Positions 1 through 7,440 of a stretch of DNA of 19,710 nt are shown here, in pieces. Position numbers and translations under genes: made by a program. Each line of letters starts with the position of its first letter. Positions within the stretch are counted from its first letter, which is position 1. The notes under the pieces were generated by a model. That model saw only the letters and a list, made by a program, of their open reading frames with translations, ran no database searches and had not been told where the DNA came from. The stretch is from an uncultured Porphyromonas sp. (GTDB lineage Bacteria > Bacteroidota > Bacteroidia > Bacteroidales > Porphyromonadaceae), in contig NZ_CABUAN010000040.1 of the NCBI RefSeq assembly GCF_902489635.1, positions 1 to 19,710 of the forward strand, in the 5' to 3' direction.

Positions 1-104
1 GAACGACAAGACGACTCCTGTAGGGACGCACGGTCGTGCGTCCGTTGTCGAACGACAAGACGACTCCTGTAGGGACGCACGGTCGTGCGTCCGTTGTCGA
101 ACGA
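1..104. repeat. 49-bp tandem repeat with internal palindrome
   Basis: Two identical 49-bp units (1-49 and 50-98) are followed by the first six bases of a third (99-104), where the sequence diverges. Each unit contains the arms GGACGCACG and CGTGCGTCC around a 2-base centre (24-32/35-43 and 73-81/84-92), so each can form a strong GC-rich hairpin or cruciform. No coding region overlaps it. The array may extend beyond the left edge of the window. It looks like a REP-type extragenic palindrome, but no family was assigned. Confidence 0.85.
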
Positions 105-120
105 TTTTGACGCTGTAACC

Positions 121-170
121 TTTGACGGGGACGGACGCCCTCCCACTAGACACACCCGAGCGTCCCTACA
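121..170. repeat. Inverted, diverged fragment of the left-edge palindromic repeat
   Basis: GGACGC at 133-138 and GCGTCCCTACA at 160-170 are the reverse complements of parts of the 49-bp unit (TGTAGGGACGC at 19-29). The spacer between the arms is longer and unrelated to that of the tandem units. The region therefore carries the same palindrome in both orientations, an arrangement typical of REP/BIME clusters. The rest of the 321 bases before the first gene holds only this, heptamer arrays and a candidate promoter. Confidence 0.5.
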
Positions 171-186
171 CAGGGTTACTTGTCTC

Positions 187-315
187 CTCTAACTTCTAAT
201 CTCTAACCTCTAAACCCTTGCTCAACTCGAAATAAAGGTATAACTTCGCAGAAGATACAACTCACACGGCAGAGCCCTCACCGCTCCCCCCTACTTCTAA
301 CATCTAATCTCTAGC
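187..315. repeat. Heptamer (HTCTAAY) arrays upstream of the LRR gene
   Basis: Four in-register heptamers occupy 187-214 (CTCTAAC, TTCTAAT, CTCTAAC, CTCTAAA). Three more occupy 295-315 (TTCTAAC, ATCTAAT, CTCTAGC), six bases before the ATG at 322. A candidate promoter lies between the two blocks. The same heptamer recurs at four other places in the window. Confidence 0.8.
218..248 (+). promoter_or_regulatory. Candidate Bacteroidota-type promoter for the LRR gene
   Basis: A TTG at 218-220 is followed after 20 bases by TAACTTCG at 241-248. This is close to the Bacteroidota pattern of TTTG/TTG, 19-21 bases, then TAnnTTTG. The -7 element departs from consensus at one base (C for T). The implied leader is about 65 bases and includes the second heptamer block. 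Confidence 0.45.
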
Positions 316-321
316 TATGCT

Positions 322-2601
322 ATGAGCAAACAACTCTGCATCTGGCTCTTCGCTCTTCTAGCCACGCTCCTCTCCTCCACCACGCTCCCCGCCGAAGGCG
401 TCATCACCATGACCACCTCCAAGGCTGTCGGAGAGAAAATCGGACTGGGCATCGAGGCGAAAGGTAATGTCACCATTGAGGGAGTTCAAGAGGCTCCTCG
501 GATAGACGAGTTTAAGAGATCCTATACACTCACTAGCCAGACGGTCGTCATAAGAGGCGATGTGACTACGCTTGACTGCGCCTTCAATAAGTTGGACAGC
601 TTGAAGCTGTCGGGCTGTACCTCTTTGACCACTATTCACTGCCAGAAAAACCCACTGACTAGCTTGGATGTATCGGGTTCTACCGCTTTGACAGAGCTCA
701 GATGTTTCCTGAATGAGCTGACCAGCTTGAACGTCTCGGGCTGTACAGCCTTGATAAAGCTTGAGTGCCAGTGGAATCAGCTAACTAGCCTAGACTTGTC
801 AAACGTGCCTTCCTTGACAACGCTCAATTGCGAAACCAATCAGTTGACCAGCTTGGATGTGTCAAGCTGTCTCTCCTTGACAACGCTTAACTGCAATTAT
901 AATCAGTTGACCAGTATGGACGTGTCAAGCTGTCCCTCCTTGACAACGCTTGCCTGCCAAAGCAATCAGCTAACCACCTTGAACGTGTCAGGCTGTACCA
1001 CCTTGACAGGGCTTGCCTGCAATAGTAATCAGCTAACCACCTTGAACGTGTCAGGCTGTACGGCCTTGACATGGCTTGACTGCACTAGAAATCCGCTGGT
1101 AAGTGTAGATCTCTCTAACTGTAGATCGTTAAAGAAGTTGTCTGTGACCAGTGGTAAGTTAACTCGCTTGAATGTGTCTGGCTGTACCGCACTGACAGAG
1201 CTTAAATGCTCTAGCAATCAGCTGACCAGCCTAGATCTCTCGGGCTGTACGGCCTTGACCAAGCTGGACTGCACTAGGAATCCGCTAACAAATCTAAATC
1301 TATCCAACTGTACATCGCTAACGGAGTTTACTTGGCGCGAAGGCAACTTGACTAGCTTAGACGTATCGGGCTGTACGGCCTTGACCAAGCTAAGTTGTGG
1401 TTGGGGCCAGCTGACTAGCTTAAATCTTTCGGGATGTACCGCCTTGGCAGAGCTTTACTGCTCTAGAAGTCAACTGACCAGTTTGGACGCGTCGGGCTGT
1501 ACCGCCTTGACAATCCTTCACTGCAATGTGAATCCGCTGACGAGTATAAATCTCTCTAACTGTAGATCGCTCAAAGAGTTCGACTGGAAGCTTGAGAGAT
1601 TGACCAGCTTGGATGTCTCAGGCTGTACTTCCCTGACGACGCTTGAGTGCAACAACAATATGCTGAGCAGCCTGAAGGTATCGGGCTGTGCTTCACTGAC
1701 CAAGCTGGACTGTAGCATAAATTATGTGAGCAGCTTGGACTTGTCTGGCTGTACTTCTTTGACAGAGCTTAACTGCTCCAGAAACCAGCTGACTAGCTTA
1801 GACCTGTCAGATCAGAGAGGTTTGACAACGCTTAACTGCAGTGACAACCTCCTAAGAGAAATAGATCTATCAAACAGTCCTAGCATCGACTCACTGATTT
1901 GTGATATCAATCAGATTAAGGAGCGCAAGATGACTAAGCTGGTCAATAGTTTGCCAGACTTACAAGGTAAAGAGGTAGGACTCTTTAGAGTGTTTAATGA
2001 GACGAGTGAGCGTGAAGGAAACGTTTGCCTCTCGGACCATGTAGAGATCGCCAAAGCTAAAGGCTGGAATACTCAGTTCAGGCGGGATCGTTATCGCGAT
2101 ATATGGTACGACTATACAGGAGCAGATAAGCCTACTTTTGTTGTAACTGATGAGTCAACTCGCGGAGGCACCGTCACTATCACAGGTGCTAGCAACCTTA
2201 ATACAGTTGCCTACGGCACAGAGCTGACCATAGAAGCTATACCCGCTACTGGCTACAAGCTGACGGCTCTCACCGCTAATAGTGCGGATATCCTTACGAC
2301 GAAGAAGGTGGTCGTGAGGGACAATGTAACTGTCAAGGCGACCTTTGAGAATCACACGGGCGTGGAGACGACCATCACGCAGCAGACCCAGCTCTACCCG
2401 AATCCAGCGACTGACTATGTCATCGTGGAGGGTGTAGCGGCTGCCAGCGAGGTGACGCTGCACAGCATGACGGGCGAACGGCTCTATGCGGGTCGTGCCG
2501 ATGGTCGAGGCACGCTGCAGATTGACCTGACACCCTATGCGGACGGGGTTTACCTAGTCTGCGTAGCGGGCGAGACTTACCGAGTGGTGGTAAGACGATA
2601 G
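322..2601 (+). CDS. Secreted leucine-rich-repeat protein with T9SS sorting domain
   Basis: The 759-residue protein is probably exported by Sec and then placed on the surface or released by the type IX system. The N-terminus (residues 1-24) is a hydrophobic signal peptide. After a short non-repeat stretch come 21 consecutive 21-residue leucine-rich repeats (residues 91-531) of the form LTSLDVSGCTALTxLxCxxNQ. A linker follows, then a Listeria-Bacteroides-type beta repeat (about 606-676, with GGTVTITG and AYGTELTIEA) and a T9SS type A domain (about 690-759, starting LYPNPATDY and ending in basic VVVRR). Cysteine sits at repeat position 9 in 17 of 21 repeats and at position 17 in 18 of 21, giving two cysteine ladders. 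Repeats 9, 12 and 16 differ and mark longer duplicated blocks. The binding partner is unknown; adhesion or host-protein binding is a family-based guess. It is a single-gene unit with its own terminator. Confidence 0.9.
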   Translation: MSKQLCIWLFALLATLLSSTTLPAEGVITMTTSKAVGEKIGLGIEAKGNVTIEGVQEAPRIDEFKRSYTLTSQTVVIRGDVTTLDCAFNKLDSLKLSGCTSLTTIHCQKNPLTSLDVSGSTALTELRCFLNELTSLNVSGCTALIKLECQWNQLTSLDLSNVPSLTTLNCETNQLTSLDVSSCLSLTTLNCNYNQLTSMDVSSCPSLTTLACQSNQLTTLNVSGCTTLTGLACNSNQLTTLNVSGCTALTWLDCTRNPLVSVDLSNCRSLKKLSVTSGKLTRLNVSGCTALTELKCSSNQLTSLDLSGCTALTKLDCTRNPLTNLNLSNCTSLTEFTWREGNLTSLDVSGCTALTKLSCGWGQLTSLNLSGCTALAELYCSRSQLTSLDASGCTALTILHCNVNPLTSINLSNCRSLKEFDWKLERLTSLDVSGCTSLTTLECNNNMLSSLKVSGCASLTKLDCSINYVSSLDLSGCTSLTELNCSRNQLTSLDLSDQRGLTTLNCSDNLLREIDLSNSPSIDSLICDINQIKERKMTKLVNSLPDLQGKEVGLFRVFNETSEREGNVCLSDHVEIAKAKGWNTQFRRDRYRDIWYDYTGADKPTFVVTDESTRGGTVTITGASNLNTVAYGTELTIEAIPATGYKLTALTANSADILTTKKVVVRDNVTVKATFENHTGVETTITQQTQLYPNPATDYVIVEGVAAASEVTLHSMTGERLYAGRADGRGTLQIDLTPYADGVYLVCVAGETYRVVVRR

Positions 2602-2643
2602 AATCAAAAAAGGGGGCGAACGACGGTTCGCCCCTTTTTGATT
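2602..2643 (+). terminator. Rho-independent terminator after the LRR gene
   Basis: The hairpin begins directly after the stop codon. An A-run and GGGGGCGAAC pair with GTTCGCCCC and a T-run around a short loop, extending the stem to AATC/GATT. The flanking A and T runs would let it work in both directions. Confidence 0.9.
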
Positions 2644-2720
2644 AGAGGTTAGAAGGGCTAGTGCTTCTAGAGTCTAATCTCTAACCTCTAACTTCTAACT
2701 TCTAACCTCTAATTTCTAAA
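2641..2720. repeat. Heptamer array with inverted partner between LRR gene and ychF
   Basis: Seven in-register heptamers (xTCTAAx) fill 2672-2720. The 15 bases at 2641-2655 are the exact reverse complement of 2699-2713, so the block can fold on itself. It lies between the terminator of the LRR gene and the ychF promoter. Confidence 0.85.
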
Positions 2721-2743
2721 CCCTCCGACAGCAAGATAATTAG

Positions 2744-2751
2744 TACCTTTG
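2744..2751 (+). promoter_or_regulatory. -7 element of the ychF promoter
   Basis: TACCTTTG matches the Bacteroidota -7 consensus TAnnTTTG exactly. No clear TTTG is seen 19-20 bases upstream. It would give a leader of roughly 60 bases ending in the AT-rich sequence just before the ATG at 2815. Confidence 0.5.
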
Positions 2752-2814
2752 CAGGAGAGCCGAGCTGACACGAGAGCGAGGCTTCGTCACGTTGTATACT
2801 TATCCCTATAATAT

Positions 2815-3918
2815 ATGTCGCTACAGTGCGGTATCGTAGGACTACCCAACGTCGGTAAGTCCACTTTGTTTAACTGCTTGTCGAACGCTAAGGCGCAGTC
2901 GGCCAACTTCCCCTTCTGCACGATCGAACCCAACGTCGGGGTTATCACCGTGCCAGATGAGCGTCTCAACAAGTTGGTCGAGATGGAGCACCCTAAGCGG
3001 ACGGTGCCTGCTACGGTAGAGATTGTCGACATAGCAGGACTGGTCAAGGGTGCTAGCCAAGGCGAGGGGCTGGGCAATAAGTTCCTCTCCAACATCCGCG
3101 AGACTGATGCGATCATACACTTGCTGCGCTGCTTTGACGATGACAACATTACCCATGTTGATGGCTCCATAGATCCAGTACGGGACAAGGAGATCATCGA
3201 CACGGAGCTACAGCTCAAGGATTTGGAAACGGTGCAGACGCAGCTCAAGAAATCCGAGCGACAGGCTCAGACGGGTGGCGACAAGCAGGCGAAGATCCGA
3301 GTGGCACTTCTCAAGCGTATTGAGGAGGCACTACTGCAAGGGCTTAACGCGCGCTCGGTGACGCCGGAAAACAAGGACGAAGAGCAGGCGCTGCGAGACC
3401 TTTTCCTCCTAACGGCTAAGCCCGTTCTCTACGTCTGCAATGTCGACGAGGCAAGTGCCGCCACGGGTAATGCTTATGTGGAGGCCGTTCGCCAGGCTAT
3501 CGCTCACGAGGATGCGGAGCTACTGGTCGTATCGGCGCATATCGAGAGCGAGATAGCAGAGCTGGAGGAGTATGAGGAGCGTCAGCTCTTCCTACAGGAG
3601 CTAGGGCTGGAGGAGACGGGCGTCAACCGCTTGATCCGTGCTGCCTACAAGTTGCTCAACCTCGAGACCTTCTTTACGGCTGGTGCTGATGAGTGCCGTG
3701 CCTGGACTTTTGTCAAGGGAAGCAAGGCTCCTCAGTGTGCGGGTATCATACACACCGACTTCGAGCGTGGCTTCATACGTGCTGAGGTGATCAAGTATGA
3801 GGACTACGTGCACTACGGCTCTGAGACGGCTGTCAAGGAGGCTGGCCGTATGGCGGTCGAGGGCAAGGACTACGTCGTGCAGGACGGCGACATCATGCAC
3901 TTCCGCTTCAACGTATAG
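2815..3918 (+). CDS. ychF: YchF/OLA1-family redox-responsive ATPase
   Basis: A cytosolic TRAFAC-class P-loop NTPase that associates with ribosomes and favours ATP over GTP in characterised members. The sequence shows the Walker A/G1 motif GLPNVGKS (residues 9-16) and the G3 motif DIAG (72-75). The usual NKxD is replaced by the family's NxxE (NVDE, 209-212), which underlies ATP preference. A helical coiled-coil insertion lies at about 129-175 and a C-terminal TGS domain at about 284-367. The length of 367 residues is normal. The ATG at 2815 gives an N-terminus that runs straight into the P-loop strand. guaA follows after 42 bases without an obvious promoter, so the two are probably co-transcribed. 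Confidence 0.96.
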   Translation: MSLQCGIVGLPNVGKSTLFNCLSNAKAQSANFPFCTIEPNVGVITVPDERLNKLVEMEHPKRTVPATVEIVDIAGLVKGASQGEGLGNKFLSNIRETDAIIHLLRCFDDDNITHVDGSIDPVRDKEIIDTELQLKDLETVQTQLKKSERQAQTGGDKQAKIRVALLKRIEEALLQGLNARSVTPENKDEEQALRDLFLLTAKPVLYVCNVDEASAATGNAYVEAVRQAIAHEDAELLVVSAHIESEIAELEEYEERQLFLQELGLEETGVNRLIRAAYKLLNLETFFTAGADECRAWTFVKGSKAPQCAGIIHTDFERGFIRAEVIKYEDYVHYGSETAVKEAGRMAVEGKDYVVQDGDIMHFRFNV

Positions 3919-3960
3919 CACCTCTAGTACAAAGTATTAACACCGAAATAGAATCAACCT

Positions 3961-5481
3961 ATGCCGGACAAAATAATTATCGCAGACTTTGGGTCGCAGA
4001 CCACACAGCTCATAGGCCGTCGTCTGAGAGACCTCAACACTTACTGCGAGATAGTCCCTTACAACAAGATCCCGACAGACCTGACGGGCGTTCGTGGCAT
4101 CATCCTCTCGGGAAGCCCTTACTCGGTCTATGCTGAGGAGGCTTTTACCGCAGACATAGCAGCCATCCGTGGACGACTACCGATCTTGGGTATCTGCTAT
4201 GGAGCGCAGTTGATGGTGCATCAGAGCGGAGGCTCAGTGGAGAACTCCAATACTCGTGAGTACGGAGCCTCTACGCTACAACTGGTGGACAAGGACGACC
4301 CGCTACTCGCGGGGCTCTCGCCACAGCACACGGTCTGGATGTCGCACGGGGACACGATCACCCGTCTTCCTGAGGGCTTTAAGGTGATCGCCTCGACGCC
4401 CTCGGTGCAGTATGCCGCTTATAGGATAGAGGGTGAGGAGACGTGGGGTGTACAGTTTCACCCAGAGATACATCACAGTGAGGAGGGTACGAAGCTCCTC
4501 GACAACTTCGTCACGCTCTGTGGCATCAAGGGCGCGTGGTCGTCCGAGTCTTTCATTGAGAGCAGCATCGCTTCGATCCGGGCGCAGGTAGGTGACGAGC
4601 AGGTCATCATGGCGCTCAGCGGAGGCGTGGACAGTTCGGTCGCAGCGGTCCTCCTACATCGTGCTATCGGTGATCAGCTCACCTGCATCTTTGTGGATCA
4701 TGGGCTGATGCGACTAGGCGAGGCGGAGCAGATCTTGGCAGACTACAAGGCTCTCGGGCTGGGCTGTATCAAGGTCGACGCGAGTGCGAAGTTCCTCGGC
4801 GACCTAGCAGGCGTTCGTGATCCGGAGGCTAAGCGTAAGGTGATCGGCCGGGACTTCATCGAGGTCTTTGAGGCTGAGGCTAAGAAGCTTCCGCAGGCTC
4901 GTTGGCTGGGACAGGGAACTATTTACCCGGACATCATCGAGTCTATCAACATCACGGGCAAGGTGATCAAGAGCCACCACAACGTGGGCGGACTGCCTGA
5001 GCGTATGCACCTGAAGCTGGTGGAGCCGCTGAAGCATCTCTTTAAGGATGAGGTGCGTCGTGTCGGCTTGGCACTCGCTATGCCACGACACATGATCTTT
5101 CGTCATCCCTTCCCAGGTCCTGGTCTGGGCATTCGTGTGCTGGGCGAGGTGACTCCCGAGAAGGTTGCTATCCTCCAGCAGGCTGACAAGATATACACCG
5201 ACATGCTCCGCAAGTACAACCTCTACGACGAGGTGTGGCAGGCGGGAGCTATCCTACTGCCGGTGCAGAGCGTAGGCGTCATGGGTGACGAGCGTACCTA
5301 TGAGTACACGGTGGCACTACGTGCCGTGACGAGTGTCGATGCGATGAGTGCTGACTGGGCTCGGCTGCCGTACGACTTCCTCGCAGAGGTCTCTAACGAA
5401 ATCATAAACAAGGTGCGTGGCGTCAATCGCGTCTGCTACGATGTGTCGTCAAAGCCACCCGCAACGATTGAGTGGGAGTAA
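3961..5481 (+). CDS. guaA: GMP synthase (glutamine-hydrolysing)
   Basis: Converts XMP to GMP using glutamine and ATP, the last step of GMP synthesis in the cytosol. The N-terminal class I amidotransferase domain has the triad Cys79 (GICYGAQ), His167 and Glu169 (VQFHPEI). The ATP-pyrophosphatase domain carries the SGGVDSS P-loop (220-226). The C-terminal dimerisation domain ends in the family signature KPPATIEWE. The 506 residues match a full-length bacterial enzyme. No TAnnTTTG is seen in the 42 bases before it, so it is likely expressed with ychF. panB follows after 38 bases. Confidence 0.97.
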   Translation: MPDKIIIADFGSQTTQLIGRRLRDLNTYCEIVPYNKIPTDLTGVRGIILSGSPYSVYAEEAFTADIAAIRGRLPILGICYGAQLMVHQSGGSVENSNTREYGASTLQLVDKDDPLLAGLSPQHTVWMSHGDTITRLPEGFKVIASTPSVQYAAYRIEGEETWGVQFHPEIHHSEEGTKLLDNFVTLCGIKGAWSSESFIESSIASIRAQVGDEQVIMALSGGVDSSVAAVLLHRAIGDQLTCIFVDHGLMRLGEAEQILADYKALGLGCIKVDASAKFLGDLAGVRDPEAKRKVIGRDFIEVFEAEAKKLPQARWLGQGTIYPDIIESINITGKVIKSHHNVGGLPERMHLKLVEPLKHLFKDEVRRVGLALAMPRHMIFRHPFPGPGLGIRVLGEVTPEKVAILQQADKIYTDMLRKYNLYDEVWQAGAILLPVQSVGVMGDERTYEYTVALRAVTSVDAMSADWARLPYDFLAEVSNEIINKVRGVNRVCYDVSSKPPATIEWE

Positions 5482-5519
5482 CGCTTCGCTCAGTCTATCT
5501 ATTTAATATCTAAATCAAT

Positions 5520-6341
5520 ATGTCCACTTATCAAGCTACCGATAGTCGCAAGGTAACCACCCGACGACTACTCGAGATGAAAGAGCGTGGGGAGAAGATC
5601 TCCATGCTCACCGCTTACGACTACTCAGCAGCACAGATCATCGATGCTGCCGGCATGGATGTGATTCTCGTAGGCGACTCTGCCAGTAATGTGATGGCGG
5701 GTAATGTGACTACGCTACCTATCACGCTCGACCAGATGATATATCACGGCAAGAGCGTGATGAAAGCGGTGCAGCGTGCGCTGGTCGTCGTTGACCTCCC
5801 CTTCGGCTCTTATCAGGGCAACTCGAAGATCGCTCTAGAGAGTGCGATCAAAGTGATGAAGATCACCCACGCTGATGCGATCAAGATAGAGGGCGGTAGC
5901 GAGATCCGTGAGTCGGTAGAGCGTATCCTCTCGGCTGGTATCCCGATCATGGGGCACCTCGGGCTCACGCCTCAGTCGATCAATAAGTTTGGTTCTTACG
6001 CCGTACGTGCCAAGGAGCAGGCGGAGGCTGACAAGCTGCTGGCCGACGCACATCTCCTCGAGGAGCTAGGCTGCTTTGCGCTCGTACTGGAGAAGATCCC
6101 AGCACCGCTAGCTACCCAGGTCGCCTCTGAGCTAACGATCCCCGTCATTGGCATCGGAGCAGGCGGTGGGGTAGACGGACAAGTCCTCGTCATGCACGAC
6201 ATGCTCGGCATCACGCAAGGCTTTAGTCCGCGCTTCCTGCGTCGCTACGCTGACATTGGCTCTATCATGACCGAGGCGGTGCAGCACTACATAGCGGATG
6301 TCAAGAGCCAAGACTTCCCGAACGAGGAGGAGTCTTACTAG
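5520..6341 (+). CDS. panB: 3-methyl-2-oxobutanoate hydroxymethyltransferase
   Basis: Transfers a hydroxymethyl group from methylene-tetrahydrofolate to alpha-ketoisovalerate to make ketopantoate, the first committed step of pantothenate (and so CoA) synthesis. The 273-residue protein aligns by eye with E. coli PanB. The metal and substrate ligands are recognisable as Asp53 (VGDS), Asp92 (VVDLPF), Lys122 (IKIEGG), His146 (GHLGL) and Glu191 (LVLEKIP). The late motif reads GIGAGGGVDGQ, with Gly where many homologues have Pro. No other pantothenate gene is nearby. It is the last gene before a strong hairpin, so ychF-guaA-panB may be one unit. Confidence 0.96.
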   Translation: MSTYQATDSRKVTTRRLLEMKERGEKISMLTAYDYSAAQIIDAAGMDVILVGDSASNVMAGNVTTLPITLDQMIYHGKSVMKAVQRALVVVDLPFGSYQGNSKIALESAIKVMKITHADAIKIEGGSEIRESVERILSAGIPIMGHLGLTPQSINKFGSYAVRAKEQAEADKLLADAHLLEELGCFALVLEKIPAPLATQVASELTIPVIGIGAGGGVDGQVLVMHDMLGITQGFSPRFLRRYADIGSIMTEAVQHYIADVKSQDFPNEEESY

Positions 6342-6365
6342 CCGCCACAGGCTACACATATAATA

Positions 6366-6415
6366 TATAGCGAAGGCACTACCAACCCCTACTGGCTGGT
6401 GGTGCTTTCGTTATA
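6366..6415 (+). terminator. Hairpin terminator after panB
   Basis: The 19-base arms 6366-6384 and 6397-6415 pair fully if G-U pairs are allowed, with a 12-base loop. The right arm contains TTTCGTT, but no long T-run follows, so termination strength is uncertain. It begins 24 bases after the panB stop. Confidence 0.75.
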
Positions 6416-6416
6416 T

Positions 6417-6434
6417 GAGACTGTTGCAAAAGTC
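6417..6434. mobile_element. Possible insertion-sequence end remnant
   Basis: GAGACTGTTGCAAAAGTC resembles, from memory, the terminal inverted repeats of several Bacteroidota insertion sequences (ends of the GAGACxxTTGCAAAA kind). No transposase and no matching opposite end is present in the window, so at most this is a solo end or scar. It abuts the panB hairpin directly. Confidence 0.3.
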
Positions 6435-6450
6435 AACACTCTCCACGCGT

Positions 6451-6485
6451 GGGTTACTCGTCTCTTCTGACCTCTAACCTCTAAC
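6451..6485. repeat. GGGTTACT element plus heptamers upstream of murI
   Basis: Bases 6451-6464 read GGGTTACTCGTCTC. They are followed by the heptamers TTCTGAC, CTCTAAC and CTCTAAC (6465-6485). The block closely matches 173-207 near the left edge, including the non-heptamer lead-in, which indicates a dispersed repeat rather than chance low complexity. Confidence 0.75.
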
Positions 6486-6495
6486 ATCTTTTTCG

Positions 6496-6503
6496 TACCT
6501 TTG
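6496..6503 (+). promoter_or_regulatory. -7 element of the murI promoter
   Basis: TACCTTTG is an exact TAnnTTTG match and is identical to the element before ychF. No clear -33 TTTG is seen. The leader to the ATG at 6568 is about 60 bases and ends in an AT-rich stretch similar to the ychF leader. Confidence 0.5.
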
Positions 6504-6567
6504 GAGTGGAGTTGCGAGAGCGACTCCCGTTTTTAGAGCTAGACACTATAATATATAGTATACACAG

Positions 6568-7413
6568 ATGCAACAGATAGAGGGTCCGATCGGGGTTTTT
6601 GACTCAGGGTACGGAGGATTGACGATCCTGCGTAAACTGCAGGAGCGACTGCCTCAGTACGACTTCGTGTATCTTGGCGACAACGCGCGCTCGCCTTATG
6701 GCTCGCGGTCGATGCGTGTGGTCTACCAGTTTACGAGAGAGGCGGTCGAGCGGCTCTTTGACCTAGGCTGTCCGCTGGTCATCCTCGCCTGCAACACCGC
6801 CTCGGCGAAGGCGCTCCGACAGATACAGCAAGAGGATCTGCCCAAGCTCGACGGAGGCTCGATGCGCCGTCGTGTGCTGGGGATCATCCGCCCGACGGTC
6901 GAGTGCATCGATACGCTCACGGGCACCAAGCATGTGGGTATCCTCGCCACTGAGGGTACCGTCTCTAGTGAGAGCTATGTGGCTGAGATACACAAGCTCT
7001 ACCCAGACGTGACGGTCGTGCAGGAGGCTTGCCCGCTGTGGGTGCCTATCGTGGAGACGGGCGAGAGCGATAGCCCGGGGACTGATTTCTTCGTGCGCAA
7101 GCATCTGGAGCGACTCTTGGCAAAAGACGAGAAGATCGATACGATCATCCTCGGCTGCACCCACTATCCGATACTAATGCCTAAGATACAGCGTCTACTG
7201 ACTCCCTCGATCAAGGTGGTGGCTCAGGGCGAACTGGTCGCTAAGTCTCTCGAGGAGTACCTCGTACGGCACCCCGAGATGGCGGCTCAGCTCACACGCG
7301 GTGGCACGACACGCTACTACACGACGGAGCAGACGGAGCGCTTCTCCCGTACGGCATCTATATTCTTTGATACACCCATATCGGTAGAGCATCTGTCTCT
7401 ATCACAATACTAA
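6568..7413 (+). CDS. murI: Glutamate racemase
   Basis: Interconverts L- and D-glutamate to supply D-Glu for peptidoglycan in the cytosol. It is cofactor-independent and uses two cysteines. The sequence shows FDSGYGG (Asp12, Ser13), the substrate loop YLGDNARSPYG, ACNTAS with catalytic Cys75, and LGCTHYP with catalytic Cys197 and His199. The 281-residue length is normal. The ATG at 6568 leaves only a few residues before the first motif, which suits the family. A META-domain lipoprotein gene begins 27 bases downstream with no promoter in between, so the two are likely co-transcribed. Confidence 0.96.
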   Translation: MQQIEGPIGVFDSGYGGLTILRKLQERLPQYDFVYLGDNARSPYGSRSMRVVYQFTREAVERLFDLGCPLVILACNTASAKALRQIQQEDLPKLDGGSMRRRVLGIIRPTVECIDTLTGTKHVGILATEGTVSSESYVAEIHKLYPDVTVVQEACPLWVPIVETGESDSPGTDFFVRKHLERLLAKDEKIDTIILGCTHYPILMPKIQRLLTPSIKVVAQGELVAKSLEEYLVRHPEMAAQLTRGGTTRYYTTEQTERFSRTASIFFDTPISVEHLSLSQY

Positions 7414-7440
7414 TGAATAACCAATAACAAACGAATCACT

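Noticed and set aside
2155..2463. Antisense frame within the 3' part of the LRR gene
   Set aside because: It is opposite to the beta-repeat and T9SS domain coding region, with no independent signals; it is a shadow of codon bias.
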